Assembly: GCA_950022655.1 (NCBI GenBank)
Contig: OX465587.1
Location: 25,981,716 to 26,045,715, forward strand
DNA: 64,000 nucleotides
Source: Alentia gelatinosa
Taxonomy: Eukaryota; Annelida; Polychaeta; Phyllodocida; Polynoidae
Direction of reading: 5' to 3'
Both the position numbers and the translations under genes were made by a program. The notes below the pieces were generated by a model. The model was not told the DNA's origin. It did no database searches and worked only from the letters and a program-made list of their open reading frames with translations. Shown here piece after piece: positions 11,290-24,429 of this stretch (positions are counted from its first letter, which is position 1; each line of letters starts with the position of its first letter).

Positions 11290-11405
11290 TCTTTTTTCAA
11301 GGAAAATGGGGCTTGTCTGCTGTTTGAACTCGGGTCCCTCTGACTACCAGTCTTTCTAACCAAACACCCCCACCACCACCTAGGACAGACACAAAACACA
11401 ACCAA
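11290..11405 (-). mobile_element. Possible degraded tRNA-derived SINE
   Basis: The minus strand carries GGTTAGAAAGACTGGTAGTC followed by GAGGGACCCGAGTTCAAA, in the order and spacing of tRNA D-arm, anticodon region and B box. The T-stem does not pair well and there is no acceptor stem. The 84-codon ORF over it is coincidental. Confidence 0.25.
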
Positions 11406-11746
11406 TCACAAAATGGCTTTCGTCATGAAATGTCCTACATAAGGATATAGATAATATTCAGGACAAAATTGGAGGGCATAATTTATTCAACAAGTCTACT
11501 TTCAAATCGTTACCAATTTCCTCTGAGACCCGGTCCCCTCCTTGCCCTAATCACAGTTTCTCTCCCTATTCAACAGCCCCCTGGCTCGTCGTGGGTGGCA
11601 ACACAGTGACGAGTTCGGGTCAGGTGGGTTTGTATCTACATACCGTCGTCGAGCAGTGTCCATGCACAGGATGTACCGCTGGTTTGAATCAGGTGTTTTT
11701 GGTCTGTTTTTCTCACATCAGGAAATAAAATCAAGATGCATGATTA

Positions 11747-11763
11747 CCCCCCCCCCCCCTCCC

Positions 11764-11794
<31 letters not shown>

Positions 11795-11795
11795 C
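11747..11795. repeat. Poly-C run and (CA)n microsatellite
   Basis: A 13-nt C run at 11747-11759 is followed by a CA repeat to about 11790. The 133-codon minus-strand ORF at 11731-12132 ends in this repeat and has no recognisable domain, so it is not called. Confidence 0.9.
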
Positions 11796-12599
11796 GGCGA
11801 TTTGTACTGACTCGGTGCAAAAAGAAGACAGGGACACAAGAAGTGGTAGGTTTTCCTAATCTAAAGATGCCACGTTTCAAAGCCAGGAAAAATTTATCTG
11901 GATCAGGGCATGTCTGGATCATCTTGTGATAGTTCACATGGAGTATTTTTCTTGGTTGTGTTGGTAGCCCAGAAAGAGTGCATCTGTTTATTCCAGATGT
12001 TCCCGAAACTCCATGGCTTGGAGGGGGAAATAGAACAGCATGCTGACTAACACATCTATGTGTCTCCTCAGCTTGTGGTGTAATACAGTCTACGTTATAT
12101 CTTGGTTCATGAAGGTTTTTCAATAACCACACGTTCTAGGCACTAACACGGCTAACTGATAATACATCATTGCGTTACTGGTCAATACTGGAATCTCTTT
12201 GCCTCATGATAAGGATTTATCACCTTACTCATATTCAAAGCATATGAGTGTGCATAGTTTAAATATGGTAATTTTTTTTATTACTTCATGCTTTACCAGC
12301 AAGTGAACCACTGTGGAATTAATGATAAAAGCAAGACATTTATTTTGTACTTCCTTGTTGGGCATATTTCCATATTGCAATGAGGTTATCCTAAAACGCC
12401 TATTCAAAGGACCACGTGTTATGTAGTTGTGAAAAATATAAACACTAGATACAAATTACTAGTAGACAATGTATCTATAGGGACTTCATAGCTAAGAATA
12501 AACAACTACTCCTATATGATAAATCATGTAACAATGATACAACAGGAATACTATTGTGCCAATTAAAACATGAGTTATAAATTGTATTTTTATCATTGA

Positions 12600-13312
12600 T
12601 GAATGAACATGGAATTATAGATAAATAACAATTGAAAGGTTTGGGTTATATTCATTCAGTCTATGGGTCATTTTCTGGAACCCACTTGCACCCAGTCAAC
12701 TTACCATTTCTGCAACTACCTGTCTAGGGTCCAAATATATCAAGCATCAGTGGGTCAATAAAGCATTTAGGTCTCTAGTGATTTGTCATGGTGAGTTGGC
12801 CTCTAAGACACTGACACACTGGCCCTCTGCTCCTTTTCCAATGTCACTGTGTTAGCACATAGATGGTGAAGGGTTAGTTATTTGCACCAATCTCAAAGTC
12901 TATGTGACCACTCTAACCTTTAGGCAGCATATATGAGCGTATGGCCCACACTCAATAACAGACTAATTATAATATTTCCAAATTTATATAAGCAGTGATG
13001 ATACATCATGACATAAAATCATGAAGAAGAAACCAACAAATTTTGGTCAAAGTCTTCATTCTCCACAAGTTTGATGCAGAGCAATATGAATGAGGTGAAG
13101 CCGAGTGAATATCGCATAGTGTTCAAATGAGTTGGAGAACAATGACTTTGACCAAAATGAGTAGCTTTCTGTATTTATCTTACCCCTGTACACACTGGAT
13201 ATATGACGTCATAACCCATGGAGAACGGGCTGTGATACTTGTCGGGGCATGGAGAACAAGTTATCAATGATAAACCTAAAGGAAATAAATACCAGGGGTG
13301 AGTGAGCTAAAT
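12600..13312 (-). repeat. Composite A-B repeat, minus strand
   Basis: Read on the minus strand, an A module (about 13312 to 13019: starts near CTCACCCCTGGTATTTATTT and ends near TTGTTGGTTTCTTC) is followed by a B module (about 13003 to 12600). The same order occurs at 31361-32036 on the plus strand. No coding frame. The candidate first exon at 13368-13471 lies about 55 bp upstream of the A end. Confidence 0.75.
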
Positions 13313-13367
13313 CTAAATAACCTATTACTTTTACATTATCAGTGTAGTAAGTAATGATTACATTTAC

Positions 13368-13471
13368 CTTTTCACTGCAGGCCTCAGGTTGAGACTGACA
13401 CAGCCACAACACGTGGACTGGGCGGAGCTGGGTCTCGGCGCGTCCCCGATGCTGTCATAGACACGGTACAT
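13368..13471 (-). CDS. Probable first coding exon, possibly of a LAPTM-like small membrane protein
   Basis: An ATG at 13471 (GTGCC before it, G at -3) opens a 34-codon frame that ends in AAAAG|GTAAATG, a good donor, splitting a codon after two bases. The peptide begins MYRVYDSIGDAPRPSSAQST and continues CCGCVSLNL. A CCGC-S-L motif shortly before the first membrane span is typical of LAPTM/MTP-type and related small four-pass endomembrane proteins, but this is a family resemblance from memory and the membrane spans would lie in later exons not found here. The exon is G+C-rich, unlike its flanks, and G+C-rich DNA extends upstream to about 13650 as expected of a promoter-proximal exon. The plus strand also has an acceptor-like tract ending at 13380, but its frames stop soon. 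Confidence 0.4.
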
Positions 13472-13690
13472 GGCACCAGCGCGAGTACAGAGAACTAGTG
13501 TGGGAACAGTAGGAGGGGCACTGACTTAACTCCAACTCCTCCTCCAGGGTCTGAGCTACACGTGCGCCGCCTGGCGGTGACCCCAGTATCTGCCCCCCCC
13601 CCCCCTGCCACCCCCGCGCCTCACCATGACCGATAAAAAATACAACACAAACCCCAGAACGACTCTGAGATCTACCAACAGCTGATAACA
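13472..13690 (-). promoter_or_regulatory. G+C-rich upstream region of the candidate exon
   Basis: A CpG-bearing segment lies directly upstream of the start codon at 13471, with a 13-nt C run at 13593-13605. No TATA box stands out. A CRE (TGACGTCA) lies at 13205-13212, on the downstream side. Promoter function is inferred only from composition and position. Confidence 0.25.
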
Positions 13691-13699
13691 TACCCCGTC

Positions 13700-15790
13700 T
13701 TCACTGAGCAATCTGCCGCAAGGTTAAAGCCCTAAAAACCCCAGGAAAAGATCTATACATCTTGCAGTTTCCTTTGTCAATTAAGGATTCAGAATTGGGG
13801 CAGTTCTATACTGCCTTCATAACAGTTCTCTTTTTATAAGAATTGTATTCTCTGAATGATTCAGAGGTGGACATAAACCACAAAACATTACAGCACTTAA
13901 GACCTACATATCACATTCATATGTTTCATGAACCGTTACATAAAAAGCTTGACCTTTGAGTTCCTTTAGTATTCTAACAGCACCAATCATTTCTTGTTTA
14001 CTTTCTGCTTAACACTTTCAGTCCAACCACCTAGCGGGAGGCCCACATGCCAAGTCCAACAGATATGAAGCAATATACCCCGTGGGGACGATGCTCTAAT
14101 GGCAATGACCAGTACCGGAAGTTATTCAACAGGCGCATTTAGCATGCGTTGTCTTAGGCTCATATCAGGGCTCATATGGTACACTCAAACTGAATAATGA
14201 TGCCTATAGTGTTTTTATTCAATTATTATGAAATTTTAGGAAAGTCAATAAATTTGGTCACATAAAATACCGTTTTTAGTAATGACCCCAAAAGATGCCT
14301 GGAGGCATTCATCGTCCCCTGCCTGGGAGCGGCTCAAGGCATCACTCGGACTGATAAGGTTAAACCTAATATGTGGTAATATTTGTTTTTCTATTCCTTT
14401 TTTGTGCAATTCAGTTTGGCTCTCTTTATAATTCCAATTTATCACATGCATTATCCCTTGGTTTATTCTTTTACCTAGTCTTTTACCTAGAATAGTCGTT
14501 TCCTTGAGTTTTATTATTTACAAGATGAATCATTGCCAAAGTCAATACTACAAACGTGTGTTTCTTTTCCTAATTTCTCCCATATTAGAAAGTATTGTTA
14601 TGGACAAGCACTACGTATACATTATTTGGTCATTGTCCTTTTATAATACATGTATGTAGACACAGACCATGGTGGGTGATCCACCTACAAGGAGCTGCTC
14701 GAGCTGTCTGACCTGCTCGGTACGACTCGTGTCCTGCTAAACCTAGACTGGCCTCAGTCTCCACGACTCCAAGGTATTGTAAAATAGTATTAGCATGTGT
14801 AAAGAGGAAATGATAGGAGATCCTCAAGTATAAATGCATTATATGTATAGTAACTATTGAATTGTTGAGATTTATCAGGTAGAATTTTGAATTCCGTTTT
14901 ATAAGTAATATAGTTTATAACAGCAATGTGTGGTAGGAAGTATATAGTATGAGTAAAAGCTTTAAAAATAGCAGAGAGATGCACACCTGGGTTTTGGATG
15001 GCGGAAATGGGAGCTAGAAAAGCTAATTGATGAACCACATAAGCAAGAGTGAGAGGGAACAGCATGACCGCTTTGTATCCCGTTGGTAATATCCTGGTGA
15101 TCCATGTAAAGAATATAGGATCGAGGTTTGAGTGAATTAAGTCAGAACTTTTCCAGTAGCCAGTAATTCGAGTTCACATTCCTCCAGCTTTCATGCAGTA
15201 ACTTCCACAATAATGAAAGACTTGAGCAAGACTGTTTCAACCCCTCTTTACATTTCTGCTTCGTGTCATGGCTAGCACTATGATATAAACAATTGTGTAG
15301 AATTGAGAGGATGATGTCAGCCATCGCGTGCCTGTATCTGGAACCTTGCTTCTAGTGATGAATAATCTTTGTTACTATGTAGACTCATGTGGGATTTTTG
15401 AATGCACAAAAGACTTTATCTCACACTGGTTTAGCCATAGGAATAACATTTACAAATTATACGCACTGACAATTCTGCGCCATGGTCGTGGCAGAGTGAT
15501 GTGAGATGATGTCTTAATTGGCATCCAAATTCGTGGAGTATTGTTCATTTTTACGATTCTCCTTAATTAACCTGGACAATAATCCTGAATCGTATCATGG
15601 GATAACAAGCAAGTCGGAAATCGGTACTCGCCCATAACCAGTTATCTCTACTGAGATTATGCTAGTATGGATAATTGATCTAAAAGAAAAGAAGAAAAAT
15701 ATATCCATTGGCAACGCTTAACATAGTTTCTCCTCAGCAGTGTGCTGTGGAGCACCCAGTCAGATGATGTCACACTGCAGCTACCGCTAT
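13700..15790. other. No supported gene
   Basis: Short ORFs only. One near-CTCF motif (minus strand 14026-14037, one mismatch) and one isolated TAGACT-family end (TAGACTGGCCTCAGTC near 14745) are present. Nothing else recognised. Confidence 0.45.
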
Positions 15791-15794
15791 TGAG

Positions 15795-16174
15795 CTAGAC
15801 TTGCTTGAGTCTTTGATTATGGACATTTAAAAGTGAGAACTATTATTCAGTATATTATTTAGTATTAATTCCTCAATATTAGTGATAGAAGCTCATTCAG
15901 ATCTGCTCTGGTCGGTACTGACCTAGGCTCTAACCATTTTGGAACTCCCCGCGTATTATTCAGTATAGTCACGTGGGGGTACATTTATATTTAATTTCCA
16001 TGATTCCATGATTAAACAAAATTAGGATAAAGTACATTACAGAATACAACCTTCCCCTGACTAGCCCAGCAATAAGAAATGTCAAGGCTGAAGTGGAGTG
16101 TAGGGGGATGTGTGAAGCAGGTGGAGACTGAGGCAGAGGCAGAGTGGTAGGACACAGGGACTGAGGCCACGCTG
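15795..16174 (-). mobile_element. Probable TAGACT-family element
   Basis: The left end TAGACTTGCTTGAGTCTTTG is clear. A right end GACTGAGGCC with a decayed terminus lies at 16160-16174. Flanks ctattgagc (15786-15794) and ccatggagc (16175-16183) match at 7 of 9, which fits the 9-bp duplication seen for other members. The right terminus is degraded, so the boundary is tentative. Confidence 0.4.
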
Positions 16175-16724
16175 CCATGGAGCTACTATACATGAGTTCA
16201 TACCTCGAGTCAACCCAGTGACAAGAGCGGGGAGAGGGGGAGGATTGAATAGATCCACATGACAGAGACCGCCACACCCAAACCCGACAGCTCCGATAAG
16301 CTACGGCCGACGCAGTGTTGGGTTACCATGGAGAGCCTGGGACCGGTTAGCACCCACTTCTAGGTGCCGAGAAATGATGTTACTTTTACCAGGCCTGGGC
16401 GTTACGCCTCTGAGTCGAGGTGCAGATGGATAGGCTCCTGCAGGGTGGCAGGTTGAAGGGCACAAGAAATACCGCTCTGTCTGCTAGACATGACACTTGC
16501 AGGCATCTAAGACAAATGAGTCTAGACTGAAAGCGTGCATGCACGCCTACTTCTTATACCTTGTATTCATCTTTACGATTGTACACTTCTCAGGTCAATT
16601 TCGGGGTGAGTGAATTGGAGTACAATTTCGAAAATAGAGATGTGTCAGCTTCATATAATTTGAAAATAATCACTAACCACCTACATGATATTTCTTTTAG
16701 AAATTGATTATAAATAATCGTATT

Positions 16725-17665
16725 ATTATCTCACCTCTGGTATATTTTTCCATGGACCTAACATTGAGAACTTGTACGCATGGAGTGTTGTAGGTTCTCA
16801 GTACATATATACGTGTGCTGGATGAGGGTTATAAGTTCAAATACGAGATATGCTTCACGTAGAGTTTCTTCGATTGTAAATATGGAACACAACTGGCAGT
16901 GCCTTATGTCGGTGGAGATTGAGTTACTCCAGCACCGGCCGAGAAGCTGTAACCTTCCCCGACCGACCAATCCCCGACTCTCCAACCCCACAACCCCCTC
17001 TGATACCTGTACGTCTCGAATACAGACCACATTCCCTTGATCATTTTGTTATTTCCTCGACGTGCCTTTCACATTCCAATGATAGATTTGACATGACTCC
17101 TATTTTGATAACTCCCAGTAATGTTCCATTACCTTTTTCATATAAAAATATCATTTCTAAGATCTCTACGGCGGGGGATGTGCGCCCGAAGCTGATTTGA
17201 CTCCCAAATGAAATTCTCTCCTAACATAACTTTCCTTTCAAATGCCTTCAAGTAGTTCATGAATGTTGATTTTTGAACGTGGGAAAACAAGCTCAGATAC
17301 GTTGCCTAGAGGTTAAATGTCGGAGAGGTTACATAGACTCTGAGCTTGCTGCAAAACCTCATCCTTCACTCTAACCCTTCACTACCTGCGTGCCAACTCT
17401 GTGACAAAGGGTACCTGGTGTCGTTTATTAGGCGTGCCCAACTGACCATGATCAAGATTTCAACTTCAGACCAAAATACTTCATTGACCCATTGGTGCTT
17501 GATACATTTGGACGTTACCTGGAAGCAGGCTTAGCACTGGGTGCCAAGTGGGTTACAGCAATGACCCACTGACGGGATACGAATCAAACTTTTTAATTAT
17601 TAAACATATTCTATCATTCCAGGCTTATTCATCAATAATAACCATATCATTTGTTTCTAGTATTG
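16725..17665 (+). repeat. Degraded A-B composite repeat
   Basis: An A-module start (TATCTCACCTCTGGTAT... TAACATTGAGAACTTGT) at 16725-16800 is followed, after unrelated or decayed sequence, by a B module at about 17320-17665 (CATAGACTCTGAGCTTGCTG, TCATTGACCCATTGGTGCTT). Orientation and order match the 31.4 kb copy. Short ORFs inside are incidental. Confidence 0.6.
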
Positions 17666-17889
17666 ACGCACGTTACACTTTCCAGCAACTTTATCATGCC
17701 ACATGGTTATCAATATTTAAATTTGGAGACCTGCTTTTACTGGAATAGCCAGTAAATAAAACTAAATCGCAGTTTCCCTATTATTCCTTCTACTGTTATG
17801 TTACGCCTCCCAAAGAAAGTTAAGTGAATTTTCCTTCTGTTTCATATTACAGACATCTACTGTATTCCCATGTGAACAAAACTCAGTGT

Positions 17890-18260
17890 AGCCGTCCGAC
17901 ATAGGACCGGCGGGCGTCACACGGAGGCTCCATTAGTGAGTGCCTGGACGGACCATGTCACTGACCGCACGGGGCCGTCTTAACGCCCACTTAAAGCAGG
18001 CCCCAGCTGCCTCAACCCCCATGGCCATCACGGAACATCAACATTTATTCATAGCCGTCAAGCTAAGTGTGGTCCCGTGCTGTACTGAGGAGCTGTGCCT
18101 GGAGGCCGGCCCTGAACCAGTGTTCGCAATCTCATTGGTGCCTGTTTATGATAATAACCAGGTAGGGTAGCTGACACGGGCAGCGGGCAGCCCTCAGGGG
18201 GTGCAGTGTGCTGCCCCTCAGGGCGGGCGTCAAGTGCTGCACTTCCTTATCGGTAATAAA
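17890..18260. other. G+C-rich segment, no assigned function
   Basis: A locally G+C-rich stretch with a 76-codon plus-strand ORF (17940-18170) that approaches a CCAG|GTAGGG donor-like site. Two similar CCTCAGGG-containing segments lie at 18190-18225. No family recognised; coding status unresolved. Confidence 0.2.
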
Positions 18261-18339
18261 AGACATCAAGGCTATTACAAAAGGAGCTATGTGGTGTCGT
18301 CTGTGAAATAGAATTGAATTTGGGGATTGACATGACAAA

Positions 18340-20770
18340 CTTCAAAGATGTTTTATGATTGAAACATAATTTTGTAAATCATCTACATTACATGTACTTG
18401 AAGTGAAAATTTTACATCCAAATGATGTCTGCTTGTAGAACGTATGAAGAATACTGAAATAACTACATGCGTAATCTATAAATCATCAAAGATGATAATA
18501 CTTATGTACATATATAAATATACTTATGTACATGTTCTTTATTAGATACAAGTTGCTTCTTGGAAGAACAAAGCAATTACTTAGATAACAATAAAGCAAA
18601 AACAACCTTATTACTGCTGACTTGAATATTCACAATTGTAGTCATAAATCCGCTTCCTGGATTATTAGTTCTATACTCAACGGGTGATGGTGTCACAAAC
18701 GTTAGCCAATTAGTCAATGATAGGGATGTAGATATTGAAAAAGCGCTGAAACTTTAGAGATAGTCGTGTTTGATATGTGTCCCCGTTGGCCATCGCCATC
18801 TCATTTGAAGTACTCCAGAATATTTACAAGGCTATCACCTCGTTTATATTCCTGCGTGCTCCAAACTTGATGGCTAACGGGTATACAGACCAAACACTCA
18901 TCAGTTTCTTTCTTATTATCAGAATTTGATAAAAAAAACAAAGTAAAAAAAACCCAAAAGAATTACACACATGGCCCCCCATAGCTCCTCAGCCTGTAGA
19001 TGACACTCTGCTCCCCTCAGGGTTACAGGGCACCGTGAAGACCTCTGGTGAGCGATCACTGCGGGCAGATTCTGACCGCCGGGCGCGCCTGCAGATGGCG
19101 CCACGTCCACTTAATTTATGCTAGTTTTATTCCCAGTGATAAAAAGGAGACATTGAATTTTCAGGACGTGCTGACAACTGTGGTGCCTCTGGGTTTGTGG
19201 CAATTAGGTTGGTATTTGTGAAACACCGTATACAGGTTGTTGTCGGGCATACCCCAAAAAAGATAAAAATCTGACCATAAAACCTTTTCCACGTTGGTGT
19301 TATACACATTCAATAGTATCGTTTGTCATACTGTGATTAGATATACCATAAAATGACCATAATACTACTATTATTAGCACATTTTACCACAGAGGTTTAA
19401 CAGCGGCACAGGCCTGACAATGCGGTGACAGAAAGAAAGGATAACAATCTGAATCGATATTATCGTGTGACCATCACAAATCAGGAAAAGATTTATAGTT
19501 CACATTCTGTTTTACGAAAATGCTCTACCCCATCAGGGGATACAAGAAACATATGATAAATTAATCACAATGTTGTATGGCCTTTATTTGTTCTTTCACA
19601 TTGATTCCATTTAATTTCTGGAATAAACTGTCAACTGTTGGGCTTGTTCGAGAAAATGTTGATGGGAGTAACGAAGCTGGAATAAAGCTTTTATCTAATC
19701 CTGTTGTAACATATTCCCAAATCACATTTCTACTACTATGAATTCTCATCGATATCGCTCTCACAAAATCACATCTATATATATTATAACCTAAAATAGG
19801 CAAACAATTAAGATTACTGTTTAGATCAGATTAAAATTACTGTAGTCTCAAGACTACCTACTTAGATATATGTACCAGGTGAAGGATGCTTTCAAACTTG
19901 ATCATTTTTCTTATCCCAGAGGAACTATGTCGATATGACTGCCGCACTGCCAACAGATCACACGATCTTTTATAGCGCTCCAACCCACGCCTCACAGAAC
20001 TGAAGACCTTACATTGGCCACCATCGTACACAACGTTATCTCTGGTTGGGTTAATCCGTGGCCAACTTGACCCACAAGCTGCAAGCTCTGCTTGAAGTGT
20101 ATGTCATTTGATATAGCTGAAGCCATTCTTTCATGTACTTATTTCTCTTGTATGTATTTTAAATGAAATGGCCATAAAGCTGGACCTTATTATCAATTTT
20201 GTGAGCTATGAATAAATCATAGTAAGTATTTCGGCCCTCAGAATCTACAGAGAGAACAAACCTGGCACGAGATTAATGTTTATGATCAAGGCCTTGGCTC
20301 AACACACTAACAGAGTGGAGACAGAGGTGGCGGGCAATCTCTTGAGACCTGGGAGAGGAGAGGTGCCCTGTGACAGCTGTGTGCCGTGTGACGACGACAA
20401 ACGTCCGCTAGAACCTGGAGCTAGCTGCAGGTCATCGTGACCAGCCAGGCGAGCTGATAGGGTCACTGCCCGGGGCATTTTAATGACCTCAGATTGGTGC
20501 CAGACACGTGCCCAGTGGCGCCACTCCGCTGTTTACCCAGCTGTACCCTGGCCGCACATTTATCGTGGTACACTCACAACAAGGGTTTCACAAAGGAAAA
20601 ACATATCACGGGTTAGCCTGGAAGCTTGGCCTATATATTCACATAAACACGAAAACAGGGTTTCATTTTAGGGAGCGTAAACAAACTGATTGTGGAAGTA
20701 TATCAATGCAAAAAATCCACCAAGGCTGCGCTGCATCTGATGCCACACCTCAGCCTGCAGCATTTGTAAC
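18340..20770. other. No supported gene
   Basis: A+T-rich DNA with short ORFs and an A-rich stretch near 18930-18960. No exon pair, array or recognised repeat. Confidence 0.45.
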
Positions 20771-20899
20771 TCATTAAATGGGATACAAATGCAGAGCTCA
20801 TGCACTTGGATATTCATGCCTCAAACTGACAGCGCTCTACAGTCACAGTTTGAGAGTCTCGCAGCAGTCCTTCGCAGAACTTGCGCTTGCTAAACTCTG

Positions 20900-21214
20900 C
20901 CTCAACCCAGTGATGTCAGAGCAGAACAGGAATCAGGACTTCATTTACGAAGACCATGGCAAGTTTGAAAAAAAACTATCTCTCCAGACACCATATTTCA
21001 ATTCGGCTGTTATCTATGCTTGGAAACATATCCAGAAAGAGCTGATCAAAAAGGTAAAAAGTTTAAGTCAGAGAACATAATTCAAAAGATGCATCAAACG
21101 TTGAAGCCAATGTATCCTTATGGTGTTCACCACACAAATATTCCTAGATATCAAGAAAGATTTCAAGCCACAAAAAAGGTTATTAAATCCACGTTCGTAC
21201 TTTGGTCATGGTAA
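20900..21214 (+). pseudogene. Lysine-rich coding-like segment broken by a frame change
   Basis: Two overlapping plus-strand frames (to 21080, and 21020-21214) together give a continuous Lys/Gln/Tyr-rich stretch. The first contains YFNSAVIYAWKHIQKE, the second MYPYGVHHTNIPRYQERF before a stop. This looks like one decayed coding sequence with a frameshift near 21050, but no family is recognised. Confidence 0.2.
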
Positions 21215-21399
21215 AGTAAACACAAAAGATTACTGAAAGACATCAGAAATAATGGCATCTTAAAACTGGTACGTGGGGCATACTTTGCCCCAAACAGGCA
21301 GGTCGGTGCAGATATACTTGCGGCCGCAGTAAGTAGAGCACAGGATCTATGCTAGGAGAGTGAGTTCGAGAGCATGAGCCCTGTCCCTATGATGCCCTA

Positions 21400-21560
21400 T
21401 CTTTGTACAAGGGTTATCGTTTGATAATATTTAAGTTTGTTTGCTAAGACAGTAACAGACATTCATAAGGTCGTCCATAAGTGTTGAATAAAGTTGACCC
21501 ACATCATCTCTGGCTGACTATAGCATATAGAAATAAGGGTCTTTATGTAGGACCTTAGGT
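21400..21560 (+). repeat. Dispersed repeat, member 1
   Basis: GTACAAGGGTTATCGTTTGA... GTCCATAAGTGTTGA... AAAGTTGACCC is related to 39220-39400 (same orientation) and, in part, to 30445-30500. Not coding; class unknown. Confidence 0.65.
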
Positions 21561-21627
21561 TATTCAACGGGGTCTTGGCCTCGGCGAAAAGGGGACGTAC
21601 TACAGTCTACCATTTCAGCAGTCTGAG

Positions 21628-21776
21628 TAGACTGGCTCTAGTCCATGCATCCTATGGCCACCTCTTTGCTGGAATACAGCGGCCAGTCAGAGAAGGCTAC
21701 ATACTATAATGAACCTTATTCTGAAAGTGTATAATCGTTTAATAAATGTTCATAATCAAAGACTTGAGCAAGTTTA
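21628..21776 (+). mobile_element. TAGACT-family MITE with exact 9-bp target duplication
   Basis: The 149-bp element starts TAGACTGGCTCTAGTCC and ends TCAAAGACTTGAGCAAGTTTA. It is flanked by exact 9-bp copies of cagtctgag (21619-21627 and 21777-21785). This is the clearest member and fixes the termini and the duplication length for the family. No coding capacity. Confidence 0.8.
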
Positions 21777-22041
21777 CAGTCTGAGCTTCTCACGGCACTC
21801 TCCTAGAAGAATGTCCATGTGACAACCAACAGTGTTGAATCTGCTTGGAGAGGAGCATGCTCACTGTCTGAGTCACTCTCCTTCCCTGGTCACATTTCCA
21901 GAGCTTTTCATCAACATGACACGCGATCTGCTGGTACCCAGTAGACATCTTCCTTTTACGTCTGCAGTACTATTTCCACACGCCAGACAGTAGCGAGCGT
22001 AACGAGAACGAGGCTTGCACATCGTGAGCTCTCTGAGTCAT

Positions 22042-22053
22042 CCGCTAGGTGGC
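22042..22053 (+). promoter_or_regulatory. CTCF-like core motif
   Basis: CCGCTAGGTGGC matches all 12 core positions. A perfect CRE (TGACGTCA) lies about 420 bp downstream, near 22471. Confidence 0.45.
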
Positions 22054-22059
22054 GTTCTT

Positions 22060-24420
22060 TTAATCTCTTCAAGAAAAGGGTTTATTACGAATTCCTCACA
22101 TCCGAGCATGGTCCTTAGATCAATTATTTATTTGTTTTCCCTTTAGCCGGCCTCCCGGGGAGTTACATTTGCTTATTATTGAATACTTAATTTTGTAGTC
22201 TCCCTTGCCCTATTTCCCGTCTAAACAATAGTCTTATTTTGTATCATTCTACAATGATTTAGCAGCTTTAGATTCAGAATCTATGTATCTTTACAGAGGA
22301 CTCCTGTAAACGCCTTGTATTGTTTATAGATAGAATGAAAGCTGAAATATAATTTGTAGCTTCCACAAAGTCGTAATATAGAAACAGAAAATATTTTGTT
22401 CTCACATGCACATCTCCGCTCTGCAAGGCCTTACAGATATTACTGGCGCACAGGTGGTCACGTGGTTTTATGACGTCAGAGAGATAAGCCCCTGACAGTC
22501 AGTGTTATCAGCCATGTCAATTTAGCCCCACATGGCGTGCAATTTATTAGCGATGACGATGTTGGGAAATACACAAACCATGACGTTGATAAATGCATCA
22601 TGATACACTTCCAGCACAATGCAACATCGCCCCATAATCCTACAGAAACTACAACAGTATAAGTCTGGTTATATAATTGGCTCCTTGAATGTTACAAATA
22701 CGTTGGAGCAATCGTGGACCTTATACATTTTTCTTTTAGATCTGTTTGTTTCCTGTAAGGGCATCGGCTACAAAAAGCCGGCATGAACTGTCCTTACAGC
22801 TCCATTGAACAGATCATAAAAAAACACGCCATACATACAGATCTCGAGAGACACTCTCGTAATATTTAGTATTTAGTGTGTTTGTAAAACACATACATTA
22901 AGGGACTTACACATGGACAGTACTGACACAAAAGATATACAGAGAGGAGCTCCACAACCTAATATTTTGTATATTTCCTGTATATTTCCTCAATTTTCTC
23001 CGAGTCTCATCATGCACCTACAGGTGTGTATATTTATCTCTAGCTTACTTGTACTATACGATATAGCACAATATAAATATCCTCTTGTGAAATACTCATA
23101 ACGATACTATAGAAACGGTTCCAAACTGTGTAAATAAATACCTTATAAGGTGGAATATTGCTCGGAACATCGACCGCGTATGACATAGAACTGGTTGGGT
23201 AGAAAACCCCTGCCATTTAAACTCTTTTCTTGTCATGATCTATAAAAACATGAACTCTATTTGCAGTGCGTTTTACAATCTGGATTTTTACACTAGACAG
23301 ACACCAAACTGAAAAGTTGGAGGAATAGTGATAACCTGAATATTCTATATTTCTTTTTATATCTGTAATCTAAAGAGAAGATGTGCACTTATAAAAATTC
23401 CTGACATTTCTTCACACAGTGGGAGGTGTATTTTGTATCCCACAGGCTCGCGGAATGGAAGTGCAGGGGAAAGAGTAAACCCATATCAAGTTTGCAGATG
23501 CTTTCATGCCATGAGAACATCACCAGAATATATTTACCTACAATTTTTATCCAAACATAAGGGCAGATGTATGACTACAGACTGCGCCCACTGAGTGTGG
23601 TGTGTACGATTACCAGCTGTATGGTGTGTGTTTTATTGTGCGAGTACCGTTAGTATAGCCTTAGAATGTATCATCGTGTATTCGTATATTTGTTAGGCAA
23701 AAATATACTTAATACATCGATGAATATCAAATGAAATATATGTTACAGAGAAACACGTAGGTTTTGCATTCATTTTTTCAAATTTCACCGGATGAGTTTT
23801 AACGCTGAAATAACCGTAGTCTACTAGCTGCGATGCATGCGTTGTGTTTTTATATGTCACGATGTTATATAAGGTCACTGATTGTATCAGGAAATTAAAA
23901 ACAGAACGTTACCAGTATGCCGAGTCCAGCAATACAGATGATCTTTCTTGTGTTACGAAGTTTATCCTTATCCTAAAGATTCAATCTACCTCTGACGTGG
24001 CTATGTTTGCCATTTATCACCCCAAAACAATCCCTTGTGCTAAATGGTAGTGTGATAGAAATACATATCCATGATTTGGTCTAGATATTGAGAATTTTGA
24101 TGATATGATACTACTACTACATTACATAATCATAGTGTACTGAAGATCAACTCATATATGAGTTCAGTAAACTCATCTGGTATTTTGTAAATAAACTTGT
24201 CTTGATAAAAAAGGGGAAAAATTGCACCAATGCTCTGCTATTGACTCCGACAGTCTACGATTTTCAAACATGTTTAGAAATCATAGAGACCATACAATGG
24301 ACCTTTTTATCGTAGTGCAACAGTGTCCATCGTAGACCACATCAGCAAAACCTGATCTATTACACGACGCTATGTAATTTTTCATTGGGAACCTCTCCGA
24401 TGCACTCCCGATGTCAAATT
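22060..24420. other. No supported gene
   Basis: A+T-rich, with short ORFs only and no repeat match noticed. Confidence 0.45.
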
Positions 24421-24429
24421 CGTAGTCGG

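Noticed and set aside
11731..12132. 133-codon minus-strand ORF
   Set aside because: Its end runs through the CA microsatellite and poly-C tract. No domain, start context or splice evidence.
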